Shown here piece by piece: positions 1 through 7,696 of a DNA stretch of 20,297 nt (within the stretch, counting starts at the first letter, position 1; each line of letters starts with the position of its first letter). The notes under the pieces are model-generated. The model saw nothing but the letters and a program-made list of their open reading frames with translations. It ran no database searches and had not been told where the DNA came from. The DNA comes from Clostridia bacterium. Its GTDB lineage: Bacteria; Bacillota; Clostridia; Christensenellales; Borkfalkiaceae. The translations under genes were made by a program, and so were the position numbers. Where the stretch lies: contig CAAGLC010000083.1 in the NCBI GenBank assembly GCA_900770685.1, positions 1 to 20,297 of the forward strand, read 5' to 3'.

Positions 1-1991
1 ATGGAACGGATTACTCTCAAACTGCAACCTTAAAAGCCGGAGGGATATATCAAAATCAAGCGACCGGTAGGAGCGAGTTGCACGTTTTAACCAAAAATCA
101 AGAAAAGAAAGACCAGTTAGAAAAAGGCGAAGTATATAACTTATTAGAGCGTATTAGCGAAAAGCAAGAAGAAAAACCAAGCGATATCGCGTTGCTCATT
201 GAAAGTATTATACGAAAGGAGTTAAATAAAACTTACTATAATCCAAAAACGGAAAAGTTCCAGCAAATAACCTATTCCGATATTGTTATATTAAACAAAA
301 ACCGAGATAACGCCTACGTATTCAAGTTGGTTTCCGACTTGATAAAATTAAACGTGCCGTTATCTACGGACGTTACCGAAAACGTATGCTCGTATCCGGA
401 AATTCAAACTTTAATAGGTTTATTAAATTTAATAGACTGTAAAGCGGAAGATTTATCGCTAGTAACCATATTAAAAAGTCCCGTAGGTAATTTTACCGAC
501 GAGGAGTTATTAGAAATTTCCTTGTTTTTTAGAGATATAGAAAATACGGTTGGAAATGATAAAAGGCGCAAAATGAGATTTTTTAACGCATACGAATACG
601 CCGTAAAAAATCTTAGTAACGCTACGGGAGATAAACTAAGGAAGTTTGACGAATATATTGAAAACGTACGAAAACTGGCAGACTTTTTGGGCGCTTACGG
701 GATACTCAAAAAGGTTATGGACGATTGTTCGTTTGAAAGTTACCTAGTCGCAAAAGGTCACGGAAAGGAAAAGTTGGATAGAATTTCCTTCTTTATAAGC
801 AAATCTAAAAACGAAGAAAGAAATCGTACGGTTCACGACTTTTTAAAGTTAATTAAAGATTGTCCCGACGCATTTTTATTGAGCCCTGCTACCAAGGAAA
901 ATTCGGTTAGGATTATGACGATACACGCCTCAAAAGGTTTAGAATTTCCCGTTGTTATCGTTTGTGGGCTAGAGAAAGGAACGAATTCGCTATCTCAAAG
1001 GGAAGAAGTTTTGCAAGACAATCAATTGGGCTTTGCCGTAAAAAATTATTTTGATAACGACAAAACTTATTCGGAAAACCTTTTTAGAGCGACCTTTAAG
1101 GAAAAAATGCGAATAGAGAAGATAAGGGAAGACTTAAGGCTCTTTTACGTTGCAACGACTAGAGCGTCTTACTCAATGCATTTAACGTTGGAAGTAAATA
1201 AGGATAAAAGGCGCAACGTCTTTATCGGGGCGGAAAAGTTTTACGATTATATACCGAGAAGTATGAATTCCACCGAGGTTTATTCAACCGATTTATCTGC
1301 AGAAATTAATAAAAGGGAAGCAAGAAAGGTATTAGTAGGCCGTGTAAACCAACAAAAGCGTGCGCAAATAGAAAAAGATTTGTACTTTTCATATCCGTTT
1401 ATAAGCAGTTCTACCTTGCCGTTAAAAATTTCCGTTACCGAAGCAAATCTAAGCCATGAGAAAGTTGATTACGGTAAAGAAGATTACCAAAATAGCGTCA
1501 AGACGGGAATCGAGAGAGGAGTGGTCGCTCATAAAATTATAGAGCAATTAGATTTTGATAGACTAATTGATAAAAACGATTTCAACGCTCAAATAGAAGA
1601 AATGATAGAAACTAACGCGGTTACCAAAGAACAGGTGGTGCAGTTAGATTTAGATTGTTTAGCAAGGGCGATAAAGGTCATTTTAACTAGGGTAAAGGGC
1701 AAGAAGATATTTAAGGAAAAGAGTTTTATGGCTGAGGTGGACGCAAATGAAATTTATTCTAATCAAACGGAGAAAATCTTAGTTCAAGGGGTTATCGATT
1801 TGCTCGTATTAGACGATAAAGAGGCTGAGATTATCGATTATAAATATTCTTCGTTAAGTGGTGAAAGGCTTAAGAATAAATATCAAAAGCAACTAGATCT
1901 TTACGCTAGCGCAACAGAGTGTGCGCTAAAGGTAAAAGTTAAAAGAAAAACGCTAATTAATTTACTTTCTGGCGAAACGGTTGATTGGTAG
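1..1991 (+). CDS. addA: ATP-dependent helicase/nuclease subunit A (AddA), 3' part
   Basis: C-terminal part of the AddA subunit of the AddAB double-strand-break repair complex, which unwinds and resects DNA ends for RecA loading. The reading frame is open from the first bases (first full codon at base 3), so the gene starts outside the window; the TTG at 78 is internal. About 663 codons are present, against roughly 1,200 in full AddA. Seen: UvrD-type helicase motif V (TIHASKGLEFPVVIV, near 916-960), motif VI (LRLFYVATTRAS, near 1134-1169), a nuclease-domain GVVAHKIIEQ element near 1519-1548, and the RecB-type nuclease core with GVIDLLVLD followed by IIDYK (near 1789-1842), which carries the catalytic Asp, Asp and Lys. 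Known for the family: addB normally lies just upstream. The frame is intact to its stop. Family assignment is firm. Confidence 0.93.
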   Translation, partial: GTDYSQTATLKAGGIYQNQATGRSELHVLTKNQEKKDQLEKGEVYNLLERISEKQEEKPSDIALLIESIIRKELNKTYYNPKTEKFQQITYSDIVILNKNRDNAYVFKLVSDLIKLNVPLSTDVTENVCSYPEIQTLIGLLNLIDCKAEDLSLVTILKSPVGNFTDEELLEISLFFRDIENTVGNDKRRKMRFFNAYEYAVKNLSNATGDKLRKFDEYIENVRKLADFLGAYGILKKVMDDCSFESYLVAKGHGKEKLDRISFFISKSKNEERNRTVHDFLKLIKDCPDAFLLSPATKENSVRIMTIHASKGLEFPVVIVCGLEKGTNSLSQREEVLQDNQLGFAVKNYFDNDKTYSENLFRATFKEKMRIEKIREDLRLFYVATTRASYSMHLTLEVNKDKRRNVFIGAEKFYDYIPRSMNSTEVYSTDLSAEINKREARKVLVGRVNQQKRAQIEKDLYFSYPFISSSTLPLKISVTEANLSHEKVDYGKEDYQNSVKTGIERGVVAHKIIEQLDFDRLIDKNDFNAQIEEMIETNAVTKEQVVQLDLDCLARAIKVILTRVKGKKIFKEKSFMAEVDANEIYSNQTEKILVQGVIDLLVLDDKEAEIIDYKYSSLSGERLKNKYQKQLDLYASATECALKVKVKRKTLINLLSGETVDW

Positions 1992-2023
1992 TTTCTTTCA
2001 AAGATAGACAAAAAAAGAAAAAT

Positions 2024-2075
2024 ACCTCCTAAAATTTTATGCTTTTAAGGTATAAAATTGAAGGGAGGTTTTTTT
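2024..2075 (+). promoter_or_regulatory. Hairpin with T-run overlapping the next gene's ribosome binding site
   Basis: ACCTCC (2024-2029) pairs with GGAGGT (2064-2069), and AATTTTAT (2033-2040) pairs with ATAAAATT (2052-2059), leaving a small internal loop and an 11-base terminal loop. The 3' arm runs directly into seven Ts (2069-2075), so it looks like an intrinsic terminator for addA. The same 3' arm is the Shine-Dalgarno site of the gene starting at 2076, so folding would also block translation. The pairing is seen directly; the function is inferred. Confidence 0.65.
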
Positions 2076-2804
2076 ATGAAGGAAAATTTATATTCTTTTT
2101 TTAATTCAATAGTTAAGGTTTTAGACGTTGGTTGGATTTTCTTATGCGTAACTTTTTTTACTCTATCGCTAGTCGTATTAAATTTAATATTGAGCACTAA
2201 AGTAGTCGACTATTCGGTAAAAAAAAGAAAAACGGTTTATTTATCGCAAGTCTTTTTGTTATCGGTTGAAGTGTTTTTCGAATCAATAACGAATAGCCCG
2301 TTTTTATTTTTAATAAATTTGTCTATAATAATTATAGGGCAACTTCCCTTTTTAATAAGGGAGAGTAAAAGCGTTAAAGAAATTACCGTTACTTCGGAGC
2401 AAAAAAAAGTTATAAGCGAAGCCGAGCAAAAACTTAGCCAAAGTAATCGAAATGATAGCGAAATATCGCCGGAAATCGAAAGGAAAAGCGTGCTGTTTTC
2501 TTTTGATAAATTACTGCGTAATAGTGAAAACTACGACGAGCCGGAAATTATAAAAACAACTGAAAAAACCGTTAAAAAAATTAATGAAACAAAGGGGTCG
2601 TTAAGCGAATATTCGGGCGTTAAAAAGGCTATTGAAAAAACGCTAGGAGCACCTTCCTTATCTTCTGAAGACAGAAGAAAGGTTTTGGAGTTAGAGTTTT
2701 TTATTTTACAAAGGGAAAGGGGGGAAGATAACAAAATGGTAAAGGAAAATATAAACGAAGGCTTAAGCGCGCTACTAAAAATAATGTCAAAGAATTGCGT
2801 ATAA
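2076..2804 (+). CDS. Hypothetical membrane protein with three N-terminal helices
   Basis: Unrecognised protein of 242 residues. The start is ATG 2076, seven bases after a strong GGGAGG site; a TTG at 2058 in the same frame lies before that site and is rejected. Three hydrophobic stretches are visible (about residues 18-39, 54-72 and 74-92), followed by a long charged, probably cytoplasmic tail of about 150 residues rich in Lys, Glu and Ser. The last third (about 175-242) looks helical, with a conserved-looking GVKKAIEKTLG segment and a KVLELEFFILQRERGE segment. No catalytic motif is recognised. It follows addA in the same direction after 84 bases, but a terminator-like hairpin covering its ribosome binding site separates them. 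No function is proposed. Confidence 0.7.
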   Translation: MKENLYSFFNSIVKVLDVGWIFLCVTFFTLSLVVLNLILSTKVVDYSVKKRKTVYLSQVFLLSVEVFFESITNSPFLFLINLSIIIIGQLPFLIRESKSVKEITVTSEQKKVISEAEQKLSQSNRNDSEISPEIERKSVLFSFDKLLRNSENYDEPEIIKTTEKTVKKINETKGSLSEYSGVKKAIEKTLGAPSLSSEDRRKVLELEFFILQRERGEDNKMVKENINEGLSALLKIMSKNCV

Positions 2805-2834
2805 CGGAGAAAAAGGTAAAATTTATTATTGATA

Positions 2835-2863
2835 TTGACAAAAAGCGATAAAAGTACTAAAAT
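2835..2863 (+). promoter_or_regulatory. Promoter of the InlB-repeat lipoprotein gene
   Basis: A perfect TTGACA (2835-2840), a 17-base spacer and TAAAAT (2858-2863). This fits the main vegetative sigma factor and would start transcription near 2870, about 22 bases before the gene's start codon at 2892. An AAGGTGG ribosome site lies at 2881-2887. Confidence 0.75.
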
Positions 2864-2891
2864 AAATAGGTAAAAAAAAGAAGGTGGACAA

Positions 2892-3956
2892 ATGAGTAAA
2901 AAGATTATATTGTTTTTAAGCGCAATGCTTATCGTAGTTTCTCTTTTTGCCTATGCCTGTGGACCTAAGAGTATTTCAGTAAAATTTGATGCAAACGGCG
3001 GTACGTTGGTTTCTGGTGAAATTGAACAAGTGGTTGATGACGTTTCAAAGATACAAGAGCCTGTTTTTACTAGAGAAGGCTATACCTTTGGCGGTTTGGA
3101 TACCGTTTTATCACACATTAAAAGTGATACTATAGTTAAAGCGCTTTGGGTTCCAAACGTTTATACCGTTACTTTTAATTTAAACGACTCGGCGGAATTT
3201 CCTGCAACTATGAGTGGACAAGCCGTTCGTGAATACGTATATGATTCGGCAATGGGTTTACCCGTGCCTGAGCGCAACGGCTTTATTTTCACGGGGTGGA
3301 AGCTTGGTAGCGAACTCGGAACGGAATTAGTAAACGGTTCTGCCGTGAAAATTTTAGACGACGCAACTGCATACGCAACTTGGATAGTTGACGACAGTAA
3401 AACGTATACTATCACTTACGATTTGGAAGGCGGTAGTTTAGGCGTCGGCTTATCAAATCCTACGACGTATAAATATACGGACGCAAGTATAACCTTAAAA
3501 AATCCAACTAAGGAGGGATGCGTGTTCTTAGGTTGGTTAGAAGACAACAATCAAACTCCGGTTAAAGTGGTAACCATACCTAGCGGAAGTATCGGCGATA
3601 AAAAATTCGTTGCTTGTTGGGGTGTTTCTAAGTATAATATCGTATTTAATCTTCAATATATGACCGGTGATGGAAAGTTAATAGAAGTAAAGGTTAACGG
3701 AAGCAATTCCTATCCTAGCAAGGTAATAAGTAGTGGCGAATCGCTAGGCGTTTACTTGCCGGGGGTTAACGAGTGTAAAGTGCCGTCTCCGTATAACGAA
3801 GATTGGACGTTCTATTATTGGGAGTGCAACGTTAACGGCACTAAGATAAGAGTTAATAAAGATTACGTATTTACAACCGGAGTATTTGGCGAAGCGGGAA
3901 CGAGTATTACCTTAAACGTAGTTCTTGGACCTATGTACGGAAGTGGACCACATTAA
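2892..3956 (+). CDS. Secreted lipoprotein with InlB B-type (Listeria-Bacteroides) repeats
   Basis: A 354-residue exported protein. The N-terminus is a lipoprotein signal: Lys-Lys, a hydrophobic core, then LFAYAC with the probable lipidated Cys at residue 23; the lipobox is atypical (Tyr at -2). The rest is about four degenerate beta-grasp repeats of the InlB B-repeat/Flg_new type, recognised by the pattern [V/I]xFxxNGG ... GYxFxGW ... DxxxxAxW. Examples are VKFDANGGTLVSG, then GFIFTGWKLG with YATWIVD, then YDLEGGSLG with GCVFLGWLED and FVACWGVS, then a diverged fourth unit with WTFYYWE. Such repeats are common in surface proteins of gut Firmicutes; their ligands are mostly unknown. There is no leucine-rich-repeat domain, LPxTG anchor or enzyme domain. 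It is a single-gene unit with its own promoter and terminator. Adhesion or surface binding is inference only. Confidence 0.85.
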   Translation: MSKKIILFLSAMLIVVSLFAYACGPKSISVKFDANGGTLVSGEIEQVVDDVSKIQEPVFTREGYTFGGLDTVLSHIKSDTIVKALWVPNVYTVTFNLNDSAEFPATMSGQAVREYVYDSAMGLPVPERNGFIFTGWKLGSELGTELVNGSAVKILDDATAYATWIVDDSKTYTITYDLEGGSLGVGLSNPTTYKYTDASITLKNPTKEGCVFLGWLEDNNQTPVKVVTIPSGSIGDKKFVACWGVSKYNIVFNLQYMTGDGKLIEVKVNGSNSYPSKVISSGESLGVYLPGVNECKVPSPYNEDWTFYYWECNVNGTKIRVNKDYVFTTGVFGEAGTSITLNVVLGPMYGSGPH

Positions 3957-3960
3957 AATT

Positions 3961-3996
3961 AAAAAAACTATCGGTAAAAAGGGCCGATAGTTTTTT
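3961..3996 (+). terminator. Intrinsic terminator of the lipoprotein gene
   Basis: ACTATCGG (3967-3974) pairs with CCGATAGT (3984-3991), with A-run/T-run extension on both sides (A at 3961-3966, T at 3991-3996). It lies five bases after the stop codon. Confidence 0.9.
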
Positions 3997-4009
3997 ATTA
4001 GAAATAATC

Positions 4010-4038
4010 TTGATTTTATGTAGTTCGTATGTTATTAT
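4010..4038 (+). promoter_or_regulatory. Promoter of the tyrosine kinase/phosphatase unit
   Basis: TTGATT (4010-4015), a 17-base spacer and TATTAT (4033-4038), preceded by TGT as an extended -10. An AAGGGG ribosome site precedes the ATG at 4070. An overlapping TATAAT at 4038-4043 offers an alternative -10 with a spacer that is too long. Confidence 0.6.
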
Positions 4039-4069
4039 ATAATAAAAATTCCTTATCAAAGGGGTAATT

Positions 4070-4804
4070 ATGGTTTTTTTTAAGAAAAAGAACAACGTTA
4101 AGTTCCAAAGCAAAATAATCGTTAACGAAAATCTCTCGTCTTTAGGGACGACTGGATATAATACGCTTAAAGATAACATTATTTATATGTGTTCGGGCGG
4201 AAGAAAGAAAGTGATTCAGATAGAATCCTCGGTTGCAGGTGAAGCAAAAACTACCGTCGTATCAAACCTTGCTGTGAGTTTAGGACTTAGCGAGAGCAAA
4301 GTTGTGGTTTTAGATTTAGACTTTCGTCGTCCCCGTTTGCATAGGATGTTCGAGCTCGAAAAGGAAAACGGCATAGCCGAATATTTGCAAGACAAAATCG
4401 ATATCGATACGCTTATAAAGAAAACCAACTATAAAAACGTTGACGTTATCACTAGGGGCGCGGAAATTTACAATCCATCGATTGCACTTTTGTCAGAAAA
4501 GTTTGAAAAACTTATGGCGTTACTTAGAGAGAAGTACGATTACGTACTATTAGATTGCGCGCCGATTTTGCAAGTTTCCGATTATATCCATATATCCAAA
4601 CACGCGGACGGAGTTTTATTCGTCGTAGCGTACGCGAAAACCACTAAGAGCCAAGTAATCGATTCTATAAATCTATTAAAGAAAGATAATATCAATATTT
4701 TAGGTTCTGTATTTTCAATGTACGATAGGAAAAAAGCAAAAGGATATTATTCTTCTAGTTATTATTTTTACGCTTATGGCGACGGGGAAGACCGTAGAAA
4801 TTAG
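4070..4804 (+). CDS. Bacterial tyrosine kinase, CpsD/CapB family, divergent
   Basis: BY-kinase of 244 residues; the family autophosphorylates on a C-terminal tyrosine cluster and usually controls capsule or exopolysaccharide export. Visible motifs: Walker A at residues 53-62 (SSVAGEAKTT, Lys60, with Ala where Gly is usual before the Lys); Walker A' at 78-88 (VVVLDLDFRRP, Asp82 and Asp84); Walker B at 156-165 (YDYVLLDCAP, Asp162); and a NPSIALLSEKF segment at 135-145 matching the family's NPxxLLxSxxF. The tail has six tyrosines (226, 227, 231, 232, 234, 236). The N-terminal ExxRxxR oligomerisation motif is replaced by TGYNTLK at 28-34. There is no fused or adjacent Wzz/CpsC activator, which CapB-type kinases normally need. 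The cpsB-like phosphatase gene follows after 22 bases. Kinase family is firm; activity and target are unknown. Confidence 0.88.
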   Translation: MVFFKKKNNVKFQSKIIVNENLSSLGTTGYNTLKDNIIYMCSGGRKKVIQIESSVAGEAKTTVVSNLAVSLGLSESKVVVLDLDFRRPRLHRMFELEKENGIAEYLQDKIDIDTLIKKTNYKNVDVITRGAEIYNPSIALLSEKFEKLMALLREKYDYVLLDCAPILQVSDYIHISKHADGVLFVVAYAKTTKSQVIDSINLLKKDNINILGSVFSMYDRKKAKGYYSSSYYFYAYGDGEDRRN

Positions 4805-4826
4805 AAATTATAAAAAGGGGCAGTAA

Positions 4827-5516
4827 ATGGTCGATATTCATTCGCACGTACTCCCTGATGTTGACGATGGAAGCCAATCAATCGAGTCTTCACTAAATAT
4901 GCTAGAAAGCCTATCGCAAATCGGGGTAACCGACGTGGTGTTAACTCCACATTATAGAGGTACGTTTCTTAAAGAAAAAGAGGAAATCTTAAATAAATTT
5001 AACGAGTTTAAAAAACAAGCGGAAAAAATTCCAGTAAATCTCTATATAGGGCAGGAAATTTATGCAACTAAGGACGCAATGAATCGTTTGTACGAGGGTA
5101 AACTTTTAACGCTAAACGATACGAAATACGTCCTACTAGAGTTTTCCTATTGCGATTATACCGATATAACCGAAGAAGTGTACGTTGCAAAGAGAAAGGG
5201 ATTTATTCCGATAGTAGCGCACGCCGAAAGATACGAGTATTTAGGGCTTGACGATATTTGCGAGATTAAGTCTTTAGGCGGGCTAATACAAATTAACGCG
5301 TCGTCGTTAGTTAAAAAAATCAGTAAAACCTATTTTAGAAGAGTTCTTAAACTTTTAGATAACGACCTAGTCGATTTCGTTGCCGGCGATTTACACGAAT
5401 TCAGAGAGCATTATTTGTTACAAGCAAAAACGCTAATTGAAAAGAAATACGGAAAGCAGAGAACAAAAAGGCTGTTCGTTGAAAATGCTTATAATATAAT
5501 AAAAGGTCAGGCGTAA
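4827..5516 (+). CDS. Protein-tyrosine phosphatase, PHP family (CpsB/YwqE type)
   Basis: Metal-dependent PHP phosphatase of 229 residues that removes phosphate from the tyrosine tail of BY-kinases. The metal-binding set is intact: DIHSHVLPDVDDGS at residues 3-16 (His5, His7), LTPHY at 39-43 (His42), GQEIY at 75-79 (Glu77), VAHAERY at 130-136 (His132) and VAGDLH at 185-190 (Asp188, His190). Slightly shorter than B. subtilis YwqE (about 254). The ribosome site is AAGGGG before ATG 4827. It directly follows the kinase gene and is almost certainly co-transcribed with it, which supports a kinase/phosphatase cycle. No polysaccharide synthesis gene follows; the next gene is queH. Confidence 0.92.
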   Translation: MVDIHSHVLPDVDDGSQSIESSLNMLESLSQIGVTDVVLTPHYRGTFLKEKEEILNKFNEFKKQAEKIPVNLYIGQEIYATKDAMNRLYEGKLLTLNDTKYVLLEFSYCDYTDITEEVYVAKRKGFIPIVAHAERYEYLGLDDICEIKSLGGLIQINASSLVKKISKTYFRRVLKLLDNDLVDFVAGDLHEFREHYLLQAKTLIEKKYGKQRTKRLFVENAYNIIKGQA

Positions 5517-5526
5517 GTCTGACCTT
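5503..5526 (+). other. Hairpin across the phosphatase stop codon
   Basis: AAGGTCAG (5503-5510) pairs perfectly with CTGACCTT (5519-5526) around an 8-base loop that holds the TAA stop (5514-5516). There is no T-run after it, so it is not a normal terminator. It may shield the mRNA or tune coupling to queH, which starts 16 bases later. Role unproven. Confidence 0.45.
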
Positions 5527-5541
5527 AAATTTAGGGAAACT

Positions 5542-6135
5542 ATGAACAAAGTTAACTACGATAAACTTATGCAAGAGATTATATCGGGCTTAAAGTATAA
5601 GCCTAGTTTATTGTTACACTCGTGTTGCGCTCCGTGTTCAACTGCTTGCATTGAAAGGTTAAAAGAGTTTTTTGATATAACCGTTTTTTATTATAATCCT
5701 AATATCGATAGCGAGAGCGAGTTTAACTTAAGGCTTAGCGAACAGGAAAAACTTTGTAAAACGCTTGGCGTAAAAATAGTTAAAACCGAGCATCAAAAAA
5801 ATGATTTTTTGCAAGCGGTAAACGGATACGAGGGTGAAAAAGAGGGCGGAAAGCGTTGCTTTATTTGTTATCGTTTAAGATTAGAAAAAACCGCCGAGTT
5901 CGCAAAACTAAACGGGTACGACTTTTTTACGACTACGCTCACCGTTTCGCCACTAAAAAATTCCGATAAAATTAATTGCATAGGGATGGAAATAGAAACG
6001 GAAAAAAGCGTAAAATTTTTGCCGTCCGATTTTAAAAAAAGGGGAGGAATGCTTCGTTCGGTAGAACTTTCAAAGCAATACGGCTTGTACAGGCAAAACT
6101 ATTGTGGCTGTTCCTTTTCAAAAAGAGAAGAATAA
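5542..6135 (+). CDS. queH: Epoxyqueuosine reductase QueH
   Basis: QueH (former DUF208), 197 residues, the non-orthologous replacement of QueG that reduces epoxyqueuosine to queuosine in tRNA, the last step of queuosine formation. Seen: LLLHSCCAPCSTACIERL at residues 23-40 with the Cys28-Cys29 pair and Cys32; FYYNPNI at 49-55; RCFICYRLRL at 105-114 (Cys106, Cys109); TTLTVSPLKNSDKI in the middle; and YCGCSFS near the end (Cys188, Cys190). These cysteines match the Fe-S and metal ligands of the family. The length is normal. It sits 25 bases after the phosphatase gene in the same direction and may share its transcript, with no known functional link. No other queuosine gene is in the window. Confidence 0.93.
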   Translation: MNKVNYDKLMQEIISGLKYKPSLLLHSCCAPCSTACIERLKEFFDITVFYYNPNIDSESEFNLRLSEQEKLCKTLGVKIVKTEHQKNDFLQAVNGYEGEKEGGKRCFICYRLRLEKTAEFAKLNGYDFFTTTLTVSPLKNSDKINCIGMEIETEKSVKFLPSDFKKRGGMLRSVELSKQYGLYRQNYCGCSFSKREE

Positions 6136-6145
6136 AAAACGCATA

Positions 6146-6177
6146 AAAAAACTCCGAAAAAATTTTTTCGGAGTTTT
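6146..6177. terminator. Bidirectional terminator between queH and aspS
   Basis: ACTCCGAAAAAA (6151-6162) pairs with TTTTTTCGGAGT (6163-6174). It is flanked by A6 on the left (T6 on the minus strand) and TTTT on the right, so it can stop transcription from both converging genes and looks stronger for aspS. Confidence 0.88.
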
Positions 6178-6181
6178 GTAT

Positions 6182-7519
6182 TTACGGAGTAACTCTGTTT
6201 ATATCTCTTGGGAACATAGTCGCTTCTCTAACGTTCTTAAAACCTAAGAGGTGCATGGTTAAACGTTCAAGCCCTAATCCCAAACCGCCGTGTGGAGGAG
6301 CGCCGTATTTATGGAGCATAAGGTAGGTTTCAAATTCTTCGGGGTTCATGCCACACTTGATCATTTTCTCCACTTGAGCGTTATAATCGTGAATACGTTG
6401 ACCACCGGAAGTAATTTCTAAGCCCCTAAACAATAGGTCGAAAGATAAGGTGTATTCCGGATCTTCAGGGTCGTCCATAGTATAAAAAGGTCGCTTTTTA
6501 GAAGGATAATGGGTGATAAATATAAAGTCGCTATTAAATTCCTTTTTAGCGTATTTACCGAGAAGTTCTTCTTCTTGCGGGTCAAAGTCTTTCATATCGG
6601 ACGGTTTATACTTAAACTTAGTCATCAAAAGTTCCTTGGCTTCCATAAATTTAAGAACGGGAATTTCCGTAATTTCCGGAACTACTGCATGTAAAAGTTC
6701 TAATTCTTCCTTGTATTCGGTTTTAAGTAAGTTGAATACGTATTTAAGAAGACCGGTTTCCATATTCATAATGTCGGTAAAATCGTTAATGAAACCCATT
6801 TCAAAGTCCATAGAAACGTATTCGTTTAAGTGGCGAGAAGTGTCGTGATGTTCGGCGCGGAAAACGGGCGCGATTTCAAAAACTCTTTCGTAAACGCCAA
6901 CTAACGCTTGTTTGTACAATTGAGGGCTTTGAGCGAGATAAACTTGCTTTCCGAAATAGTCTAACTTAAACACGTTAGTTCCGCCTTCTGCTCCGGCGAA
7001 GTTAATTTTCGGAGAGCGGATTTCGGTGAACTTATTTTTAAGTAAAAATTCTCTAAAACCCCTTGCGATACCTTCTTGAACCTTAAAGATTGCTCTTTCC
7101 TTAGGATTTCTAAGGGCAATAGGTCTAAGGTCTAAAATGGTGCTAAGTTGAATATTGTCAAGCTGTTTTTTGTTAATAACTATCGGTAAATCTGCGCTTG
7201 GTAAAGAAAGAATTTTAATATCGTGTATTTGAAGTTCAAATCTTTCGTTTCCCTTAGCGTCCAAACTGGAAACGACTTTACCGGTAACTCTAACGCAAGC
7301 TTCTTCTCTTAATTTATCGTCCCAACGGTAATCGGAAAATTCGGGAGCGTAAACGCATTGAATTAAATCTCTTTCAGTTCTGATAATAACGAAAGAAAAC
7401 CCCGTCATTTCTCTAATACGGTGGATATAACCGGAAATGCAAACTACTTGTTCGTTTAGTTCCTTAAATTGACTAAAAGAAACGTCAAGCGATTTAATTT
7501 GTCCATTAATAGTGTTCAT
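6182..7519 (-). CDS. aspS: Aspartyl-tRNA synthetase, archaeal/eukaryal type
   Basis: Class IIb aminoacyl-tRNA synthetase of 445 residues. It lacks the large GAD insertion of the usual bacterial AspRS (about 590 residues) and so belongs to the short archaeal-type group. Domains: an OB-fold anticodon-binding domain (about 1-125) with GYIHRIRE; motif 2 FRAEHHDTSRHLNEY; and motif 3 GGLGLGLERLTMHLLG followed by FPRDINRVTP. The FPRD...R..P ending is typical of AspRS and unlike the FPR ending of AsnRS. Known: short AspRS forms in bacteria are often non-discriminating, charging both tRNA-Asp and tRNA-Asn for later amidation by GatCAB. His33 in GYIHRIRE matches the His associated with relaxed specificity, but the second determinant (a Pro) is not clear here. 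The start is ATG 7519 with an AGGAG site at 7525-7529. Monocistronic, divergent from degV. Confidence 0.88.
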   Translation of the reverse strand: MNTINGQIKSLDVSFSQFKELNEQVVCISGYIHRIREMTGFSFVIIRTERDLIQCVYAPEFSDYRWDDKLREEACVRVTGKVVSSLDAKGNERFELQIHDIKILSLPSADLPIVINKKQLDNIQLSTILDLRPIALRNPKERAIFKVQEGIARGFREFLLKNKFTEIRSPKINFAGAEGGTNVFKLDYFGKQVYLAQSPQLYKQALVGVYERVFEIAPVFRAEHHDTSRHLNEYVSMDFEMGFINDFTDIMNMETGLLKYVFNLLKTEYKEELELLHAVVPEITEIPVLKFMEAKELLMTKFKYKPSDMKDFDPQEEELLGKYAKKEFNSDFIFITHYPSKKRPFYTMDDPEDPEYTLSFDLLFRGLEITSGGQRIHDYNAQVEKMIKCGMNPEEFETYLMLHKYGAPPHGGLGLGLERLTMHLLGFKNVREATMFPRDINRVTP

Positions 7520-7550
7520 ATCGACTCCTAAAATTTTTAGTCTTTAAAAT

Positions 7551-7579
7551 ATAATAAACCATAAGAATAAAGAAAGCAA
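7551..7579 (-). promoter_or_regulatory. Probable aspS promoter
   Basis: On the minus strand, TTGCTT (7574-7579), a 17-base spacer and TATTAT (7551-7556), about 32 bases before the start codon. It is a moderate match. No T-box leader is present for this synthetase gene. Confidence 0.5.
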
Positions 7580-7638
7580 GTAAATAACGTTAATTTTACA
7601 AAAAACGGCACCAATAAGAGGTGAGCGTGGTAAAAAAG

Positions 7639-7667
7639 TTGCAAAATCAAATAAAATATGTTAAAAT
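7639..7667 (+). promoter_or_regulatory. Promoter of the degV-family gene
   Basis: TTGCAA (7639-7644), a 17-base spacer and TAAAAT (7662-7667), preceded by TGT as an extended -10. The gene starts at 7697, with an AGGAG site at 7686-7690. Confidence 0.7.
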
Positions 7668-7696
7668 AGAAAAAATTTTTTAGATAGGAGAAGGGC

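Noticed and set aside
78..80. TTG as the true start of the first gene
   Set aside because: The frame stays open to the left edge, and full AddA is about twice as long, so the gene is cut by the window.
5503..5526. Hairpin after the phosphatase gene as an intrinsic terminator
   Set aside because: The stem is perfect but the following bases (AAATTTAGG) are not a T-run, so readthrough into queH is expected.
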